From assembly GCF_033958435.1 (NCBI RefSeq), contig NC_134137.1, positions 318,121,501 to 318,185,500 of the forward strand: a DNA stretch of 64,000 nt. Direction: 5' to 3'. A model generated the notes under the pieces. The model was not told the origin of the DNA and searched no databases. It was given only the letters and a program-made list of their open reading frames with translations. Source of the DNA: Carettochelys insculpta. Its lineage: Eukaryota > Chordata > Testudines > Carettochelyidae. Shown one piece after another: positions 1 to 10,169 of this stretch. The position numbers were made by a program, and so were the translations under genes. Each line of letters starts with the position of its first letter. Positions within the stretch are counted from its first letter, which is position 1.

Positions 1-1726
1 AACAGTAATGGGGAACTTGGAAATGGCAGAGATGCTTAATGACTTCTTTGTTTCGGTCTTCACAGAGAAGTCTGAAGGAATGCCTGACATAGAGAATGCT
101 GGTGGAAAAGGGGTAGAGTTAGTTTTTGAAATAAAAAAAGAACAAGTTAAAAAACATTTGGAAAAATTAGATGTCTGCAAGTCACCAGGGCCTGATGAAA
201 TGCATCCTAGAATCCTCAAGGAGCTGATAGAAGAGGTAGCTGAGCTGTTAGCTCTCATTTTTGGGAAGTCATGGGAGACAGGAGAGATTCCAGAAGACTA
301 GAAGAGGGCAAACATAGTGCCCATCTACAAAAAGGGGAATAAGAACAACCCAGGAAATTACAGGCCAGTCAGCTTAACTTCTGTGCCAGGAAAGATAATG
401 GAGCAGGTAGTTAAGGAAGTCATCTGCAAGCACTTGGAAGGTAGTAAAGTGATAGGGAACAGCCAGCATGGTTTTGTAAAAAACAAATCATGTCAAACCA
501 ACCTGATAGCTTTTTTTGACATGATAACGAGACTCGTAGATAAGGGAGAAGCAGTGGATGTGGTATACCTAGACTTTAGTAAAGCATTTGATATGGTCTC
601 GCATAATATTCTTATCGACAAACTAGGCAAGTCCAACTTAAATCGTGCTGCAATAAGGTGGGTGCATAACTGGCTGGCTAATCGCACCCAGAGAGTAGTT
701 GTTAATGGTGCTCAATACAGCTGGAAAAGCATAACAAGTGGGGTTCCGCAGGGGTCTGTTTTGGGACCAGTTCTGTTCAATATCTTCATTAATGATTTGG
801 ATATTGGCATAGAAAGTACGCTTATTAAGTTTGCAGATGATACCAAGCTGGGAGGGGTTGCAACTACGTTGGAGGATAGGGTCATAATTCAGAATGATCT
901 AGATAAATTAGAGAAATGGTCTGAAGTAAACAGGATGAAGTTTAATAAAGATAAATGTAAGGTGCTGCACTTAGGAAGGAATAATCTGTTTCACACATAC
1001 AGAATGGGAAAAGACTGTCTAGGAAGGAGTACAGCAGAAAGGGACCTAGGGGTTCTAGTAGATCACAAGTTAAATATGAGTCAACAGTGTGATGCTGTTG
1101 CAAAAAAAGCAGACATGATTCTGGGATGCATTAGCAGGTGTGTTGTGAACAAGACACAAGAAATCATTCTACCGCTCTACTCTGCGCTGGTTAGGCCTCA
1201 GCTGTAGTATTGTGTCCAGTTCTGGGCACTGCAGTTCAGGAAAGATGTGGAGAAATTAGAGAAGATCCAGAGAAGAGCAACTAGAATGATAAAAGGTCTG
1301 GAGAACATGACTTATGAAGAAAGGCTGAAAGAATTGGGCTTGTTTAGCTTGGAAAAAAGAAGATTGAGGGGGGACATGATAGCGGTTTTCAGATATCTTA
1401 AAGGGTGTCATAAGGAGGAGGGAGAAAACTTGTTCTTCTTGGCCTCTGAGGAGAGAACAAGAGGCAATGGACTTAAACTGCAGCAAGGGAAGTTTAGGTT
1501 GGACATTAGGAAAAAGTTCCTAACTGTCAGGGTGGTCAAGTACTGGAATAAGTTGCCAAGGGAGGTTGTGGAATCTCCCTCGCTGGAGATATTTAAGAAC
1601 AGATTAGACAGATGTCTATCAGGGATGGTGTAGATAGTGGTCGGTCCTGCCGTCGGGGCAGGGGACTGGACTCGATGGCCTCTTGAGGCCCCTTCCGGTC
1701 CTAGTGTTCTATGATTCTATGATTCT
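1..1726 (+). mobile_element. CR1 LINE, 3' part
   Basis: This is the 3' part of a chicken-repeat-1 non-LTR retrotransposon, running off the left edge of the window. It holds the reverse-transcriptase half of ORF2, then a short 3' UTR of about 90 bases. It ends in copies of an ATTCTATG-like octamer near 1708-1726, the typical CR1 tail that replaces poly(A). The 5' end lies outside the window. The frame is nearly continuous with only two stops, so this copy is younger than the CR1 pieces at 25.6 and 39.6 kb. Confidence 0.93.
2..1633 (+). pseudogene. CR1 ORF2 reverse transcriptase, two in-frame stops
   Basis: The product would be the CR1 reverse transcriptase used for target-primed reverse transcription. 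One frame runs from the left edge to the stop at 1631-1633. RT landmarks in order are NYRPVSLTS (about 356), YLDFSKAFD (about 566, catalytic Asp), GVPQGSVLGP (about 740) and FADDTKLGG (about 830, the catalytic Asp pair). After these come the CR1 C-terminal motifs ending in YWNKLP near 1540. Two nonsense codons interrupt it: TAG at 299-301, where the family has Trp in a PDDWK-like motif, and TAG at 1205-1207, where the family has Glu in RPHLEYC. The catalytic residues are unchanged, but the protein cannot be full length. The endonuclease domain would lie to the left of the window. Confidence 0.92.
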
Positions 1727-1853
1727 AAGTCTCAAAGCTAGTTACCTCCACCTATCACTGTTGTACCAGTCAACCAGTCATTAGCTTCTCAGACAAGACC
1801 AGCATCCAAGGTGTTCTTTAGTGACAAATGTGAGAGCAAATTTTGCAACATGG

Positions 1854-2240
1854 GGTATGTCTACACTCCAAAAGGAAAAAAAAACAACTTAGCAGTAAGT
1901 CTCAGAGTTTGGGGCACCCAACATTGGGACAAGCAGTGTACACATCCCTGAACGGGCTTTGAGCAAAACCTCTCTTGCCAGACTTCAGAGCTGGACTCCT
2001 CTACACTGTTGTTTTCAGTCTTGTAACAGTTGTCCTGTGACCGAGAATCCATTTGCCCAGGCTTGAATACTCCCTGCTGCTGGGGGGAGGTGTGGGGGCT
2101 GGGTGGGTGTTGTGTATGTTTTTGTTTTTAATTTTGTTTTAGGTTTTTTGCAGCTTACTTGAGCTCTCGGCAGTGACCTAATTGTACTGACCTACATCTC
2201 AGGCCTTGTCTTCAAGAGGAAAGTTTTGATATTACAGCTA
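1854..2240. repeat. Possible remnant of a DNA-transposon MITE
   Basis: The block opens with GGGGTATGTCTACACT, which resembles the terminal repeat of short non-autonomous DNA transposons seen elsewhere in this window. Further in, GTGTACACATCC and CTCTACACTG look like degenerate internal repeats. I could not find a convincing right terminal repeat or target duplication, so the right boundary is a guess and the identity is weak. Confidence 0.3.
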
Positions 2241-2253
2241 CATCTGTATAGCT

Positions 2254-3146
2254 ATGCTGGCAAAAGCTTCTAGTTATTGTCATCAACAACCATGGGCTCA
2301 GTGCCTGCTGGTGTCCGATTTTTCCCTCACTATTTCTTTCCACCTTTCCCTGTCTAGTGCGGAGTGGCTTAGTTTCTGTAGACTAGCCCCAAGCCAAGCT
2401 ACTATATCATCTACCTGTTCTCAGTGGGGTCTGCCTCTCCATTCTGAATCATCCATTATACCAAATACCAGGGTCTTGACTCTTCATTTGTTGTTCGTTC
2501 TGCAAGTATGCACAAATAGCTGTAACTTCTGTTGTATAACCTTCTGCAGTAGGTTCTCTTTTACCTGTGTCTTCCTATATAATTCCTCATTGATGAACTT
2601 TTGCATCCATCCTATTCTCAGGATCTTTCTATAACGACTCCTCTTGAATCCTAATATCCTTCTCTTCGAATCTTTCATTATCACCCATGTCTCACAACCA
2701 TACAGCATGCTGCTGAATACACGTTTTCAAGATGATCAGCTTTGTTCCTAAGCTAATTGCTTTGCTTTTCCAGATCTTATCCATCACCTGCAAACTTCTC
2801 TTGCTTTCGCTATTCTAGTTATTATTTCCTTCTTACAGTCTATGTCGTATGTTATGTTGCTTTCCAGATGTGTGAACTTCTCTACATTCTCTAGTTCAAT
2901 CCCATCTACACTGTTCTTCTTTCCTATTACCTCATTGCCAAATACCATGGTTTTTCTTTTATCGATGTTCATAATCAGTCCATACCTCTTTCCTTTCTCA
3001 TTTAGCACTTGCACCATTCTCACTAACTTCTCTTCATCTTCTTCAATGATAACTATATCATCTGTGAATCTCCAGTTGTTGATTCTCATTCCATGCACAG
3101 ATATCCTTTCTACTTCTTCCTTGATCTTGTCCATCGTTCTCTCTAG
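2254..3146 (-). mobile_element. RTE-type LINE relic, 3' part
   Basis: Read on the minus strand, this contains the second half of an RTE-like non-LTR retrotransposon ORF. The piece 3146 to 2784 carries the RT active-site region NNWRFTDDIVI, where the usual FADD has become FTDD. It then has a thumb-like segment ending in ITRIAKAREV. After a frame break, 2708 to 2484 carries the conserved C-terminal start YGCETW, followed by the RYRKILRIGW and NEEL motifs. At least one frameshift and a stop separate the two. The relic ends abruptly at 3146, where the terminal repeat of Harbinger A begins. No continuation is visible to the right of that element. Confidence 0.72.
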
Positions 3147-3209
3147 GGCTGCTTCTACACATGCCATCTCCTGTTGGAGTGACAGCTCCTGCTGGCGGAC
3201 AGCATCATT

Positions 3210-4583
3210 ATGGATGACCTGCTGGCAGTGCTGTGCACCCTCGCCGCAGCTGCACCCGAGCTCATCGGGTGGCTGCAAGGTACCCCAGGGGCCATGGGGC
3301 TTCCCTGTCCAGGCCATCGCTGGGCACCCCCCTGGGTGCCCCGACGTGTCTGGAACCACCCCAGCAGCACTGACTCGTGGGACCGTGTGGTGCTATGGGA
3401 GTGGGGTGAGGAAAGGTGGCTGAGGAACTTCTGCATGTTGAGGCAGACCTTCGAGGAGATCTGCCACTCTCTCGCCCCCGCACTCCGGCACCAGGACACC
3501 TCCATGCGGCCAGCCCTCGCCCTGCAGAAACAGGTCGCTATCGCCATCTGGAAGCTGGCCACCCCAGACTCCTATCACTCCGTGAGACAGCAGTTCGGGG
3601 TAGGCAAGGCCACTGTCGGGGCTGTCCTTATGGAGGTAAGGTGGGGTCGGGGGGTGCGTGGGGCTGGGGTGAGGGGAACCCTCCCCTGCAAGGGGCTGGA
3701 TGGAAGGTGTCAGGAGCTGCACGGGCCAGGGGCTGGATGGGAGGGGGGCAGGATGGGCACGAAGTGGGGGGGTGACGGCTGCCACACCCACACTAGAGCA
3801 TGTGTCCCTCTTCTCCCTCTGTAGGTCATCCTGGCCATCAATGCCATGCTGCTGCATAGGGTCATCTGCCTGGGGGATGTGGACAACACCGTTGCCAGCT
3901 TCCAGCACCTGCGATTCCCGAGCTGCATTGGCACTTTGGATGGCATGCACATCCCCGTCTGTGCCCCGCCACACAGTGCTGGCCAGTACGTGAACAGGAA
4001 GGGCTACCATTCGGTGGTGCTCCAGGCCCTGGTGGACGCGAGGGGATGGTTCACGGAGCTCTACGTGGGCTGGGCCGGCTGCACCCACGATGCCCGGGTG
4101 TTCCAGAACTCTGGCCTCTGCCACCGCATGGGGGCTGGCACATTTGTCCCCCAGAGGGAGATCCCAGTGGCAGGGGACATCACCGTGATGCTGTGCATGG
4201 TGGTAGATGCGGCATACCCCCTGCACCCGTGGCTCATGAGGCCCTACACGGGACACCTCGACACCACCCGGAAGGCGTTCAATGAGCGCCTCAACCATGC
4301 CTGCAACATGGTGGAGTGGGTCTTCAGGTGCCTAAAGGGGCGATGGAGGTGTCTCCTCGCACGTCTTGAGGTTGGGGTCCCCAACGTGCCCCAGGTGGTG
4401 GGCACCTGTTGTGTCCTCCACAACACTGTGGAGGGAAAGGGGGACACCTATGTCCGTGGGGGGGACCCTCCGGATGGCAGTCTCTACAAGCAGCAGAGCA
4501 CCGCCCCCATTCGCCAGGCCCACCAGGATGGCCATCACATCTGGGAGGCCCTCAGGCAGGCTTTTGCCAAAGGCCTCCTCTGA
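3210..4583 (+). CDS. HARBI1-like DDE transposase of element A (two exons, open)
   Basis: This is the transposase of a PIF/Harbinger DNA transposon, which would cut and rejoin element ends in the nucleus. The model joins 3210-3635 to 3825-4583, with donor GAG|GTAAGG and acceptor TCTGTAG|GTC. Both exons keep frame, giving 142 plus 252 residues (394). An N-terminal helix-turn-helix-like region lies around residues 105-142 (IAIWKLATPDSY, FGVGKATVGAV). The DDE residues are in place: Asp about 181 (TLDGMH), Asp about 231 (THDARVF) and Glu about 306 (NMVEWVF). The exon 2 length of 759 bases is identical in element C. The upstream reading is closed by TGA at 3180-3182, so 3210 is the first usable ATG here. 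Other copies start about 27 residues further upstream, so the N-terminus is probably truncated. Expression and activity are unproven. Confidence 0.87.
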
Positions 4584-4704
4584 CCCGTATGCATGGCCAC
4601 ATCCCATGCACATCCGTCACCCACCCTCCCTGCCACCCCCACCCCACCAGCACCACACCCGCACATCCACCACCCACCGAGGAGCATAGCATGGGGTGGT
4701 GAAC

Positions 4705-4721
4705 AATAAACAAACTTTATT
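4705..4721. terminator. Bidirectional poly(A) signals between the convergent genes
   Basis: AATAAA at 4705-4710 lies about 120 bases after the transposase stop. TTTATT at 4716-4721 is AATAAA on the other strand and would serve the Myb-like gene arriving from the right. The two hexamers are five bases apart, so one short spacer appears to end both transcripts. This is inference from hexamers and gene layout. Confidence 0.6.
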
Positions 4722-5046
4722 AAAAAAAATGCTTTGTGGCTATTTACATATGGGGGAACCTAACTTGGAGGGGGGTGGGGGGCATGTAACTTGGAGGGCA
4801 GAGGGGGGAATGTAACCTGGAGGGGGGCACTCATTCTGGGGCAGGTGTGCTGGGCCGCGAGCCCTGTCGGCCCCTGGAGCCCCTGCTCCCCTGGATGTGG
4901 GGTCCCTGGTGGCGCGGGGGGGAAGGTGCAGGTACTACCAGCAGGTACCAGCGGCGGGTGAGCCTGGTGGCGGCTGTGGGGGCAGACTCGGGGGGGGCAG
5001 CGGGGGCAGGCTCGGGGGGGGGGCAGCAGCGGCAGGCTCAGGGGTG

Positions 5047-5806
5047 TTAGTCGTCTGGGGGGCCAGGAGCCAGGTGGGTGCTGGGCATGGCTGATGTGCC
5101 ACCACAGGGTGCCACATCCTGTGTGGGGGCTGGCTGTTGTACGGCCCAGGACCAGCTGTCCCATGTGTTGGCACCTAGCCGTTGTGTTGCCCCCCCCGAC
5201 CTTGGAGTAGGTGTGCCCCCCCCAGTATGTACCAGAGGGTTCCCTGGTGATGTCGGGAGGTGCCCTGGCCTCGGTTGCCGGGCTGGAGGAGTGGGAGGGT
5301 GGAGGATTGTCAGCTCCCCCTCCTCACTCGACAAGTCCGTGGTCCCCGATCCGGGATGCTCCTCCACCTTGGACGGCTGCAGCTCCTCCCCGGAGGTGTC
5401 TAGGAAGGGGGTGGGGGGAATTCTCCTGGGGCCCCAGGATACTATGGAGCTCCCGGTAGAAGGGTCAGGTCACTGGACCTGCCCCGGAGCATCCAGCCTG
5501 GTCCTTGGCCCAGGCCCTGATGGAGCTCCTTAACTTTGGAATGTACCTGCTCTGAGGTATGCTCTGGAGGGCCCCGGGCCTGGAGGCCTGTGGCCAGGAG
5601 GGCAAAGGCCACGGCATTCCGCCGCTCCCCCCTCCCCATGTGCCGGAGGACCTCCTCATCCTCCCAGAGGCCAAGGAGGTCCCGCAGCTCCCACTCCACC
5701 CAGGAGGTGGATCTTTTTTTTCTCTCCCCCTGGGAGCCCTGAGAGGCTCTGGAGGGCTCAGTGGGGGGGGGCCGTGGGGCTCGCAGGGGGCCTGGCTTCT
5801 GTCCAT
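5047..5806 (-). pseudogene. Myb/SANT-like gene of element A, degraded
   Basis: This is the accessory DNA-binding protein of the Harbinger system. On the minus strand an ATG at 5806-5804 is followed by the Myb/SANT-like signature: TSWVEWELRDLLGLW, then ERRNAVAFALLATGL and VHSKVKEL. That corresponds to a trihelix-type Myb domain of about 85 residues. The start and the Myb domain are in different frames, so a shift lies in the C- and A-rich stretch around 5715-5770. A second shift follows the domain near 5510. An acidic SSEEGEL stretch matches the post-domain region of copy D, and the remainder to 5047 is proline-rich. The helical C-terminal exon seen in C and D is not recognisable. It cannot make the original protein. 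Confidence 0.72.
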
Positions 5807-5891
5807 GATGGTGCTCGAGCGTGTGGCTGGAGCACATGTACAGCCTGCTCCAAGCATGCTCTCAGCTTCCTGCCACGGGTTTCCTGTGCGG

Positions 5892-5897
5892 CTTTAA
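5892..5897 (-). promoter_or_regulatory. TTAAAG box, Myb-like gene of element A
   Basis: TTAAAG on the minus strand lies 86 bases upstream of the Myb-like ATG. The same hexamer at similar spacing precedes genes in elements C, D and E. It is a candidate TATA-like core promoter by conservation of position. Confidence 0.45.
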
Positions 5898-6213
5898 GGC
5901 AGCTGAACGCAGGGATCGTAAATCCCTGCTGTTGCCGGCTGGAGCGGCCCCGCACTGCAGCTGATCAGCGCTGTGGTGGACCTTCCTTTCGAAAGAGTGG
6001 GCTGTGGAGTGTCTGCACGTGTACTCTTTTGATTTATTATTTCGAAAGGGAGCGATCTTCCTGATACGGGATCAGGGTTCGGATTTCGATTTCGAAGCCC
6101 CGTTCTTTTGATTTTCTTTCGAAAGACGGGTTGGTACTTTTAGACGCTCCTCCCGCTCTTTCGAAAAAGAGCCTCTTTTTTCGAAGGTTTTTGCATGTGT
6201 AGACGCAGCTCAG

Positions 6214-6581
6214 AAGTTTTTTTAGAAGATCTTTTCCAATGGTGACTTCTGTTGACAGATCGCTGTAATGGAGACATAGTCTGGGAAATTATTTCACTAA
6301 AACAAATCTCATCCCTAACTGACCTGGCTGTGCTAGAGAACTTTTTAAATACAGCTCAGGACTGAGGGAGATGTATATAAAAAAAGCCAGAAGCCAAAGA
6401 TCTCACTAAGTTATTCCCTCTGGCTCCATGCATTTGTGGCTACTATATCACCACTATAGCACAGTCAGATTTCAACTGTGATGCAGAACTGCACGGGCTT
6501 CCCAACTGTTGAAGTAGAGCCTTTATAATGAATCTCCATAGGCAGGATTTTCCTCTTGTATTTAAACAGCAGGCAGCATGA
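6214..6581. other. Intergenic, nothing recognised
   Basis: Unique-looking AT-rich sequence between Harbinger A and the Tigger-type element. It shows no frame, palindrome or repeat that I recognise. Confidence 0.5.
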
Positions 6582-6583
6582 TA

Positions 6584-7258
6584 CAGTAAACCCTCCAGAT
6601 ACGCGCATTCAACATGTGCGTATCTCACATTAGCGCTATTGTAGGAGGACCCTGGAAGCTCCAGCCCCAGGCAGCTGCTGAGGTATAGCAGGGGAGAAGA
6701 TCCCCCTCTCGAAGGGCAACTGAGCTGGCAGCAGACTGCTCTTCCCCTGAGTGCCGCCACGGGATGCAGGGGCTCCAGCCACGGCCGCTTTCCCTGGCTT
6801 CAGCCACAACTGCGGCCCCTGGCTCCAGCTACCCACTGTGCACCACAGCTCCAGCTCCAACCACATGCCCTGGCTCCAGCCTCCACCACAGCCCCTGGCT
6901 CCAGCTACCACTGTGCGCCACAGCTCCAGCCTCTGCCGCAGCCCCTGACTCCAGCCAACACCATGCACCACAGCTCCAGCCTCCACTGCAGCCTCGGCTC
7001 CAGCCGCAACCACATGCCCTGACTCCAATCACCATTGTGCATACCAGCCCCAACCCCCACAGACCCAGTTCCAACTACCGAGAACCCAGCTCAACTCTAC
7101 CCCCTGATTCCCCTGCAGCCCTAACTTACCCCAGGTTTAACATCCCTGCCCCACTTCCACACCCCTACCACCACCCCAGGCCCCCCTGACTTACCCAAAT
7201 TTCTAGGTACATGAACGTTGTGTGGATTGCACCCCTCACACATCTTGGGGGATTACTG
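6584..7258. mobile_element. Tc1/mariner-type (pogo/Tigger-like) non-autonomous element
   Basis: The 675-base unit starts CAGTAAACCCTCCAGAT and ends with the complement-like GGGGGATTACTG. It is flanked by TA on both sides (6582-6583 and 7259-7260), the target duplication of Tc1/mariner elements. The CAGTAA...CCC ends resemble pogo/Tigger repeats. No transposase frame is present. The interior is a GC-rich tandem array, so this is a miniature element that captured or grew a minisatellite. Long proline-rich frames through it are artefacts of the array. Confidence 0.75.
6775..7040. repeat. Imperfect GGCTCCAGC/ACCACAGCTCC minisatellite
   Basis: Loosely repeated units built from CCTGGCTCCAGC, CACTGTGC and ACCACAGCTCCAG follow each other inside the Tigger-like element. 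Unit length varies, from roughly 30 to 60 bases, and copies differ, so the array is old or has grown unevenly. Confidence 0.7.
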
Positions 7259-7260
7259 TA

Positions 7261-8711
7261 TAACATAAAGGTAGAAATAGACAGCTCTGAAGTGTTTTTA
7301 TAACAGTTTTAAAAAATATGTTACAAAATGTCTAATAGGAGAATGAGATGTTTTTGATTTTTTTTTAAATCAGGAAAGTATGTAGGCTAAATATAGCCAA
7401 ACAGAAAACATTTAAAAAATTGCTATAATAATAATAATTCCAGATAACGTCTGTTATTATTTTCAGTGATATCCATATTTTTCAAGTACTGTGTAGATAA
7501 CTATAGCCTAAGATGCTACTACAGATTGTTTGAAGAAGTTGGATACATTATTTTATTTGCAGCAGAATAACAGGACACAACTAAATGACATCATTGGCCA
7601 TATGTACAATACTTACAATCACAAAGACTGCTACTTTACAACTGTTTTCTACTTTATTTTTCAACATTTAAAATCAAAAGGTTTTTTTTTAAGTCTATTA
7701 AATAGTTTGTGGTGCTGAACAGATGAATGTGAACAGGCGTATGTGATGGTTCTGATAAAAAACTAGTGTTAATTTGTAATTAAAAGGAGAAAATGTCCTA
7801 ATGTATGGAAATACAGTTAAAATGGGTATGTCCATTGCTGACTAAATCTAATTGGAGTGATTATCATCTGTCAGTATGAGAGTGGTGGCTTGCTTTATTA
7901 GATATAATTGCTCTTTCTGCTCAAAGCAATAGTTTACAGAGTTGTGACACAACATAATATGATCTATTACCTAATAAAAACAAAAAGGAGAATAGCCTTC
8001 CCTGGAGTATTCTGTTAACTAAGCGACAATGAATCTCTGCTCCAAATTTACTGTGAACAGTGCAGGTTAAATACCTGCTGTATTCGAAAATTAGGAGGAA
8101 ATAAAGGAAACTAAAAGACAGCTTTTTAAGTTGTTTTAAACATTTCTAAAACAGTGAGCTATTAAAATTTAAGATATCTATTTCACACTAATTTTGCCTC
8201 AATCAATAGAAACCTGAGATTTCCAAAACAAAATTGTCACTCCCAAAATCTAAATTTTAAACTCATCTCCATATTAATGTGAAACATTCCAGCCCAAGAT
8301 TTATAAATGTGTAAGTGTATGCCCCCCCCAACAGACAAATAAATAACCAGTGCTTGCCACTAGCAATTGCTTTAGGCCTGCTAACAGATGCTGCTGTAAT
8401 CAAAAACTCTTTAAATCTTCAGTCCTCAGTAAGGATTCTTGAATACAACTCTTCCTGCATAAATGAGCAAGGAAATTAGGATTCCCAAACAGCACAGTGG
8501 CTCAATACATTATCCTTGCTTTCAGTCACTTGGGCCTATGTCGTATCTATTAGTATTTATAATTTGTATGTACTATTTCTCTGATGTACATGCTGTTGCA
8601 GGGCACTGAAAGGAGGAAAAATCACAGAAAAAAGGATGAAACTAATCCTTCTGCTCTAGGTCAGCACAATGGGAAATCTCACCGTGCACTATGGTGACCC
8701 TGTAGCTAAGC
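7261..8711. other. Intergenic, nothing recognised
   Basis: AT-rich sequence with short A/T homopolymers and a C-run near 8323. I see no coding signature, RNA gene or mobile-element end. Confidence 0.5.
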
Positions 8712-9086
8712 ATGGAATCACAGAACGGGAAGGAACCTGGAGATGTCATAATTTTCAGTCCCTTATGCTCATGACAGGACCAAGCAGCATCGTTCTAGAC
8801 CATCCCTGACAGATGGTTGTCTAGCTTGCTCATACAAAGTTTCCACAACCACCCCAGGCAATTTATTCCAGTCTGTAACCACCCTAACAGTTATAAAGTT
8901 TTTTTCTAAAGCCCAACTTACACCTCTCTTGCTGCAGTTTAAGCCCATCATTTCTTGTTTTATCCTCAGAGGTTCAGGACAGTAATTTTCTTCCTCCTTC
9001 TTGTAACAACCTTTTGGGTTCTTGAAAGCTCTTGTCATGTTCAATCTCAGTCTTCCCTTTTCCAGACTGAATGCCAGCATGGTACC
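8712..9086 (-). mobile_element. CR1 LINE tail, old
   Basis: On the minus strand this encodes the last part of CR1 ORF2, recognisable by RGVSWALEKNFITVRV and TDWNKLPGVVVE. It is followed by a 3' end at about 8712 (AATCACAGAAC on the plus strand). The preceding SLEKGRLRLNM matches the CR1 C-terminal motif. It is 5'-truncated, as most CR1 copies are, and carries substitutions in nearly every motif. Confidence 0.8.
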
Positions 9087-9930
9087 ACCTTAAGGCAGCT
9101 GAATGGAGAGGGATCAAATGCCCCCATTCCTGGTCTTATCTCCTGCCAATGCAATGCGGTTGCAGGTCTGTGGGGTTCATGGAAGAATGAGAAAAATGTG
9201 TTCTTTCAAGAATGTGGCACTGCTTTGTGAGCTTCAGTGGAGGCCTGACAATGTTAAAAAAGAGGGGAGAAGATAGCCTGTTCTTGAGAAAGATAAATTT
9301 GTTTTACCTGATTTGAGTGGCTGTGGTGTGTGTGTGCCTTTTTCAGCAGTTTAGTTCAAGATAAAGCTGCCACTATATTCAGTCTCAGTTCCCAGGTTTC
9401 ATGACCAGCTGTGACATTCTACAAGAGGGACAGTGGCTGGCTTGTGGCCTTACAATCAATTCCAGAGTGTTTTGGGGACCCTCCTGGTGTAGCCTCATGA
9501 GACAGATCAGAGGAAAGAAAGTCCCCTGGAGTCAGTGTCCCACTTCTTTACTACAGGGGGAACCACTTCCAGACTGCTCCTCTGAGTAACACCAGAATGG
9601 TGAAAGGTGGGTTGCTTCTCATCTCAATGAGTTAATTTAGGATTGAGTGGATCCCATTTTACAGTACCACTGCCCTGACCCCATTACAAAAAGCTTCCTA
9701 GAAACCTATGTTTCTGACTTTGAGCATGCTCACTTCTGCCTCCCTCTTTGCATTTGGGTATGCATCTCTCATCTAGCCCCCAGAGGGATTCACAAACTAG
9801 GGAAGATAAGCTATGTTTCCTCTAATTTTTTCCATCCATAGGCAAAATACATTTTGTTATGTACACCATCAATAGAAACATGCGCTGCCAGCTATGGCTG
9901 GCTGTATGCATTCTGCTAATCAGTGTACAT
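9087..9930. other. Intergenic, nothing recognised
   Basis: No element or conserved frame recognised. A short GT run lies near 9327-9337. Confidence 0.5.
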
Positions 9931-9933
9931 GTA

Positions 9934-10021
9934 ACCCCTGTCACCTGGGCTTGAACCTGTAACCTCTGAACTTCCTGCGTGAGCCTCTATAGCTTGAGCT
10001 AAAAGCCTGCTGGCTCTCAGC
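9934..10021 (-). mobile_element. tRNA-derived SINE-like relic
   Basis: Read on the minus strand, the segment has an A-box-like TTAGCTCAAG and, about 40 bases later, a B-box-like GGTTCAAGCCC, in the order and spacing of a tRNA promoter. The fold is degenerate and no clear amino-acid identity can be read, so it is more likely the head of an old tRNA-derived SINE than a working tRNA gene. The body and 3' end, toward 9880, are not recognised. Confidence 0.5.
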
Positions 10022-10084
10022 TAAGGTTGCAGTAATGATTCATTCCTTCTCTTTGTAATTAGTCTCAGGTGTGGTCTATAGTAG

Positions 10085-10166
10085 GGAGGTAGGTAGATTG
10101 CAGATACACCATTCTAGTACAGCAGTTGCACAGCTAGAATCACCTTATGTGCAATTGACTTACCTG
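10085..10166. repeat. Short palindromic repeat, possible MITE core
   Basis: GTAGATTGCAGATAC near the left and TGCAATTGACTTACC near the right are imperfect inverted copies around a central CTAG-rich spacer. The pattern suggests the core of a small DNA-transposon derivative, but no outer ends or target duplication could be fixed. Confidence 0.35.
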
Positions 10167-10169
10167 TCC

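Larger units (their letters stand above)
3147..6210 (+). mobile_element. PIF/Harbinger element A (two genes, convergent)
   Basis: Terminal inverted repeats are GGCTGCTTCTACACATGCC at the left and its complement-like GCATGTGTAGACGCAGCT at the right. The flanking triplets are TAG (3144-3146) and CAG (6211-6213), a probable 3-base target duplication with one mismatch. The element holds a HARBI1-like transposase on the plus strand and a Myb/SANT-like gene on the minus strand, meeting tail to tail near 4.7 kb. The right 230 bases are rich in TTCGAAAG motifs. The left subterminal region is only about 60 bases long before the transposase start, against about 360 in element C, so promoter and N-terminal coding sequence were probably deleted at that end. 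Confidence 0.85.

Noticed and set aside
3393..4298. A 301-residue minus-strand frame
   Set aside because: It is antisense to the transposase of element A, whose plus-strand exons carry the family motifs and splice sites.
6636..7189. Long proline-, Ala- and Gly-rich frames on both strands
   Set aside because: They run through the minisatellite inside a Tigger-type MITE. Repeat units open several frames at once, and no domain or start context is present.
9934..10021. A functional tRNA gene
   Set aside because: A and B boxes can be seen, but the stems do not pair well and no credible anticodon arm could be assigned. A SINE relic fits better.
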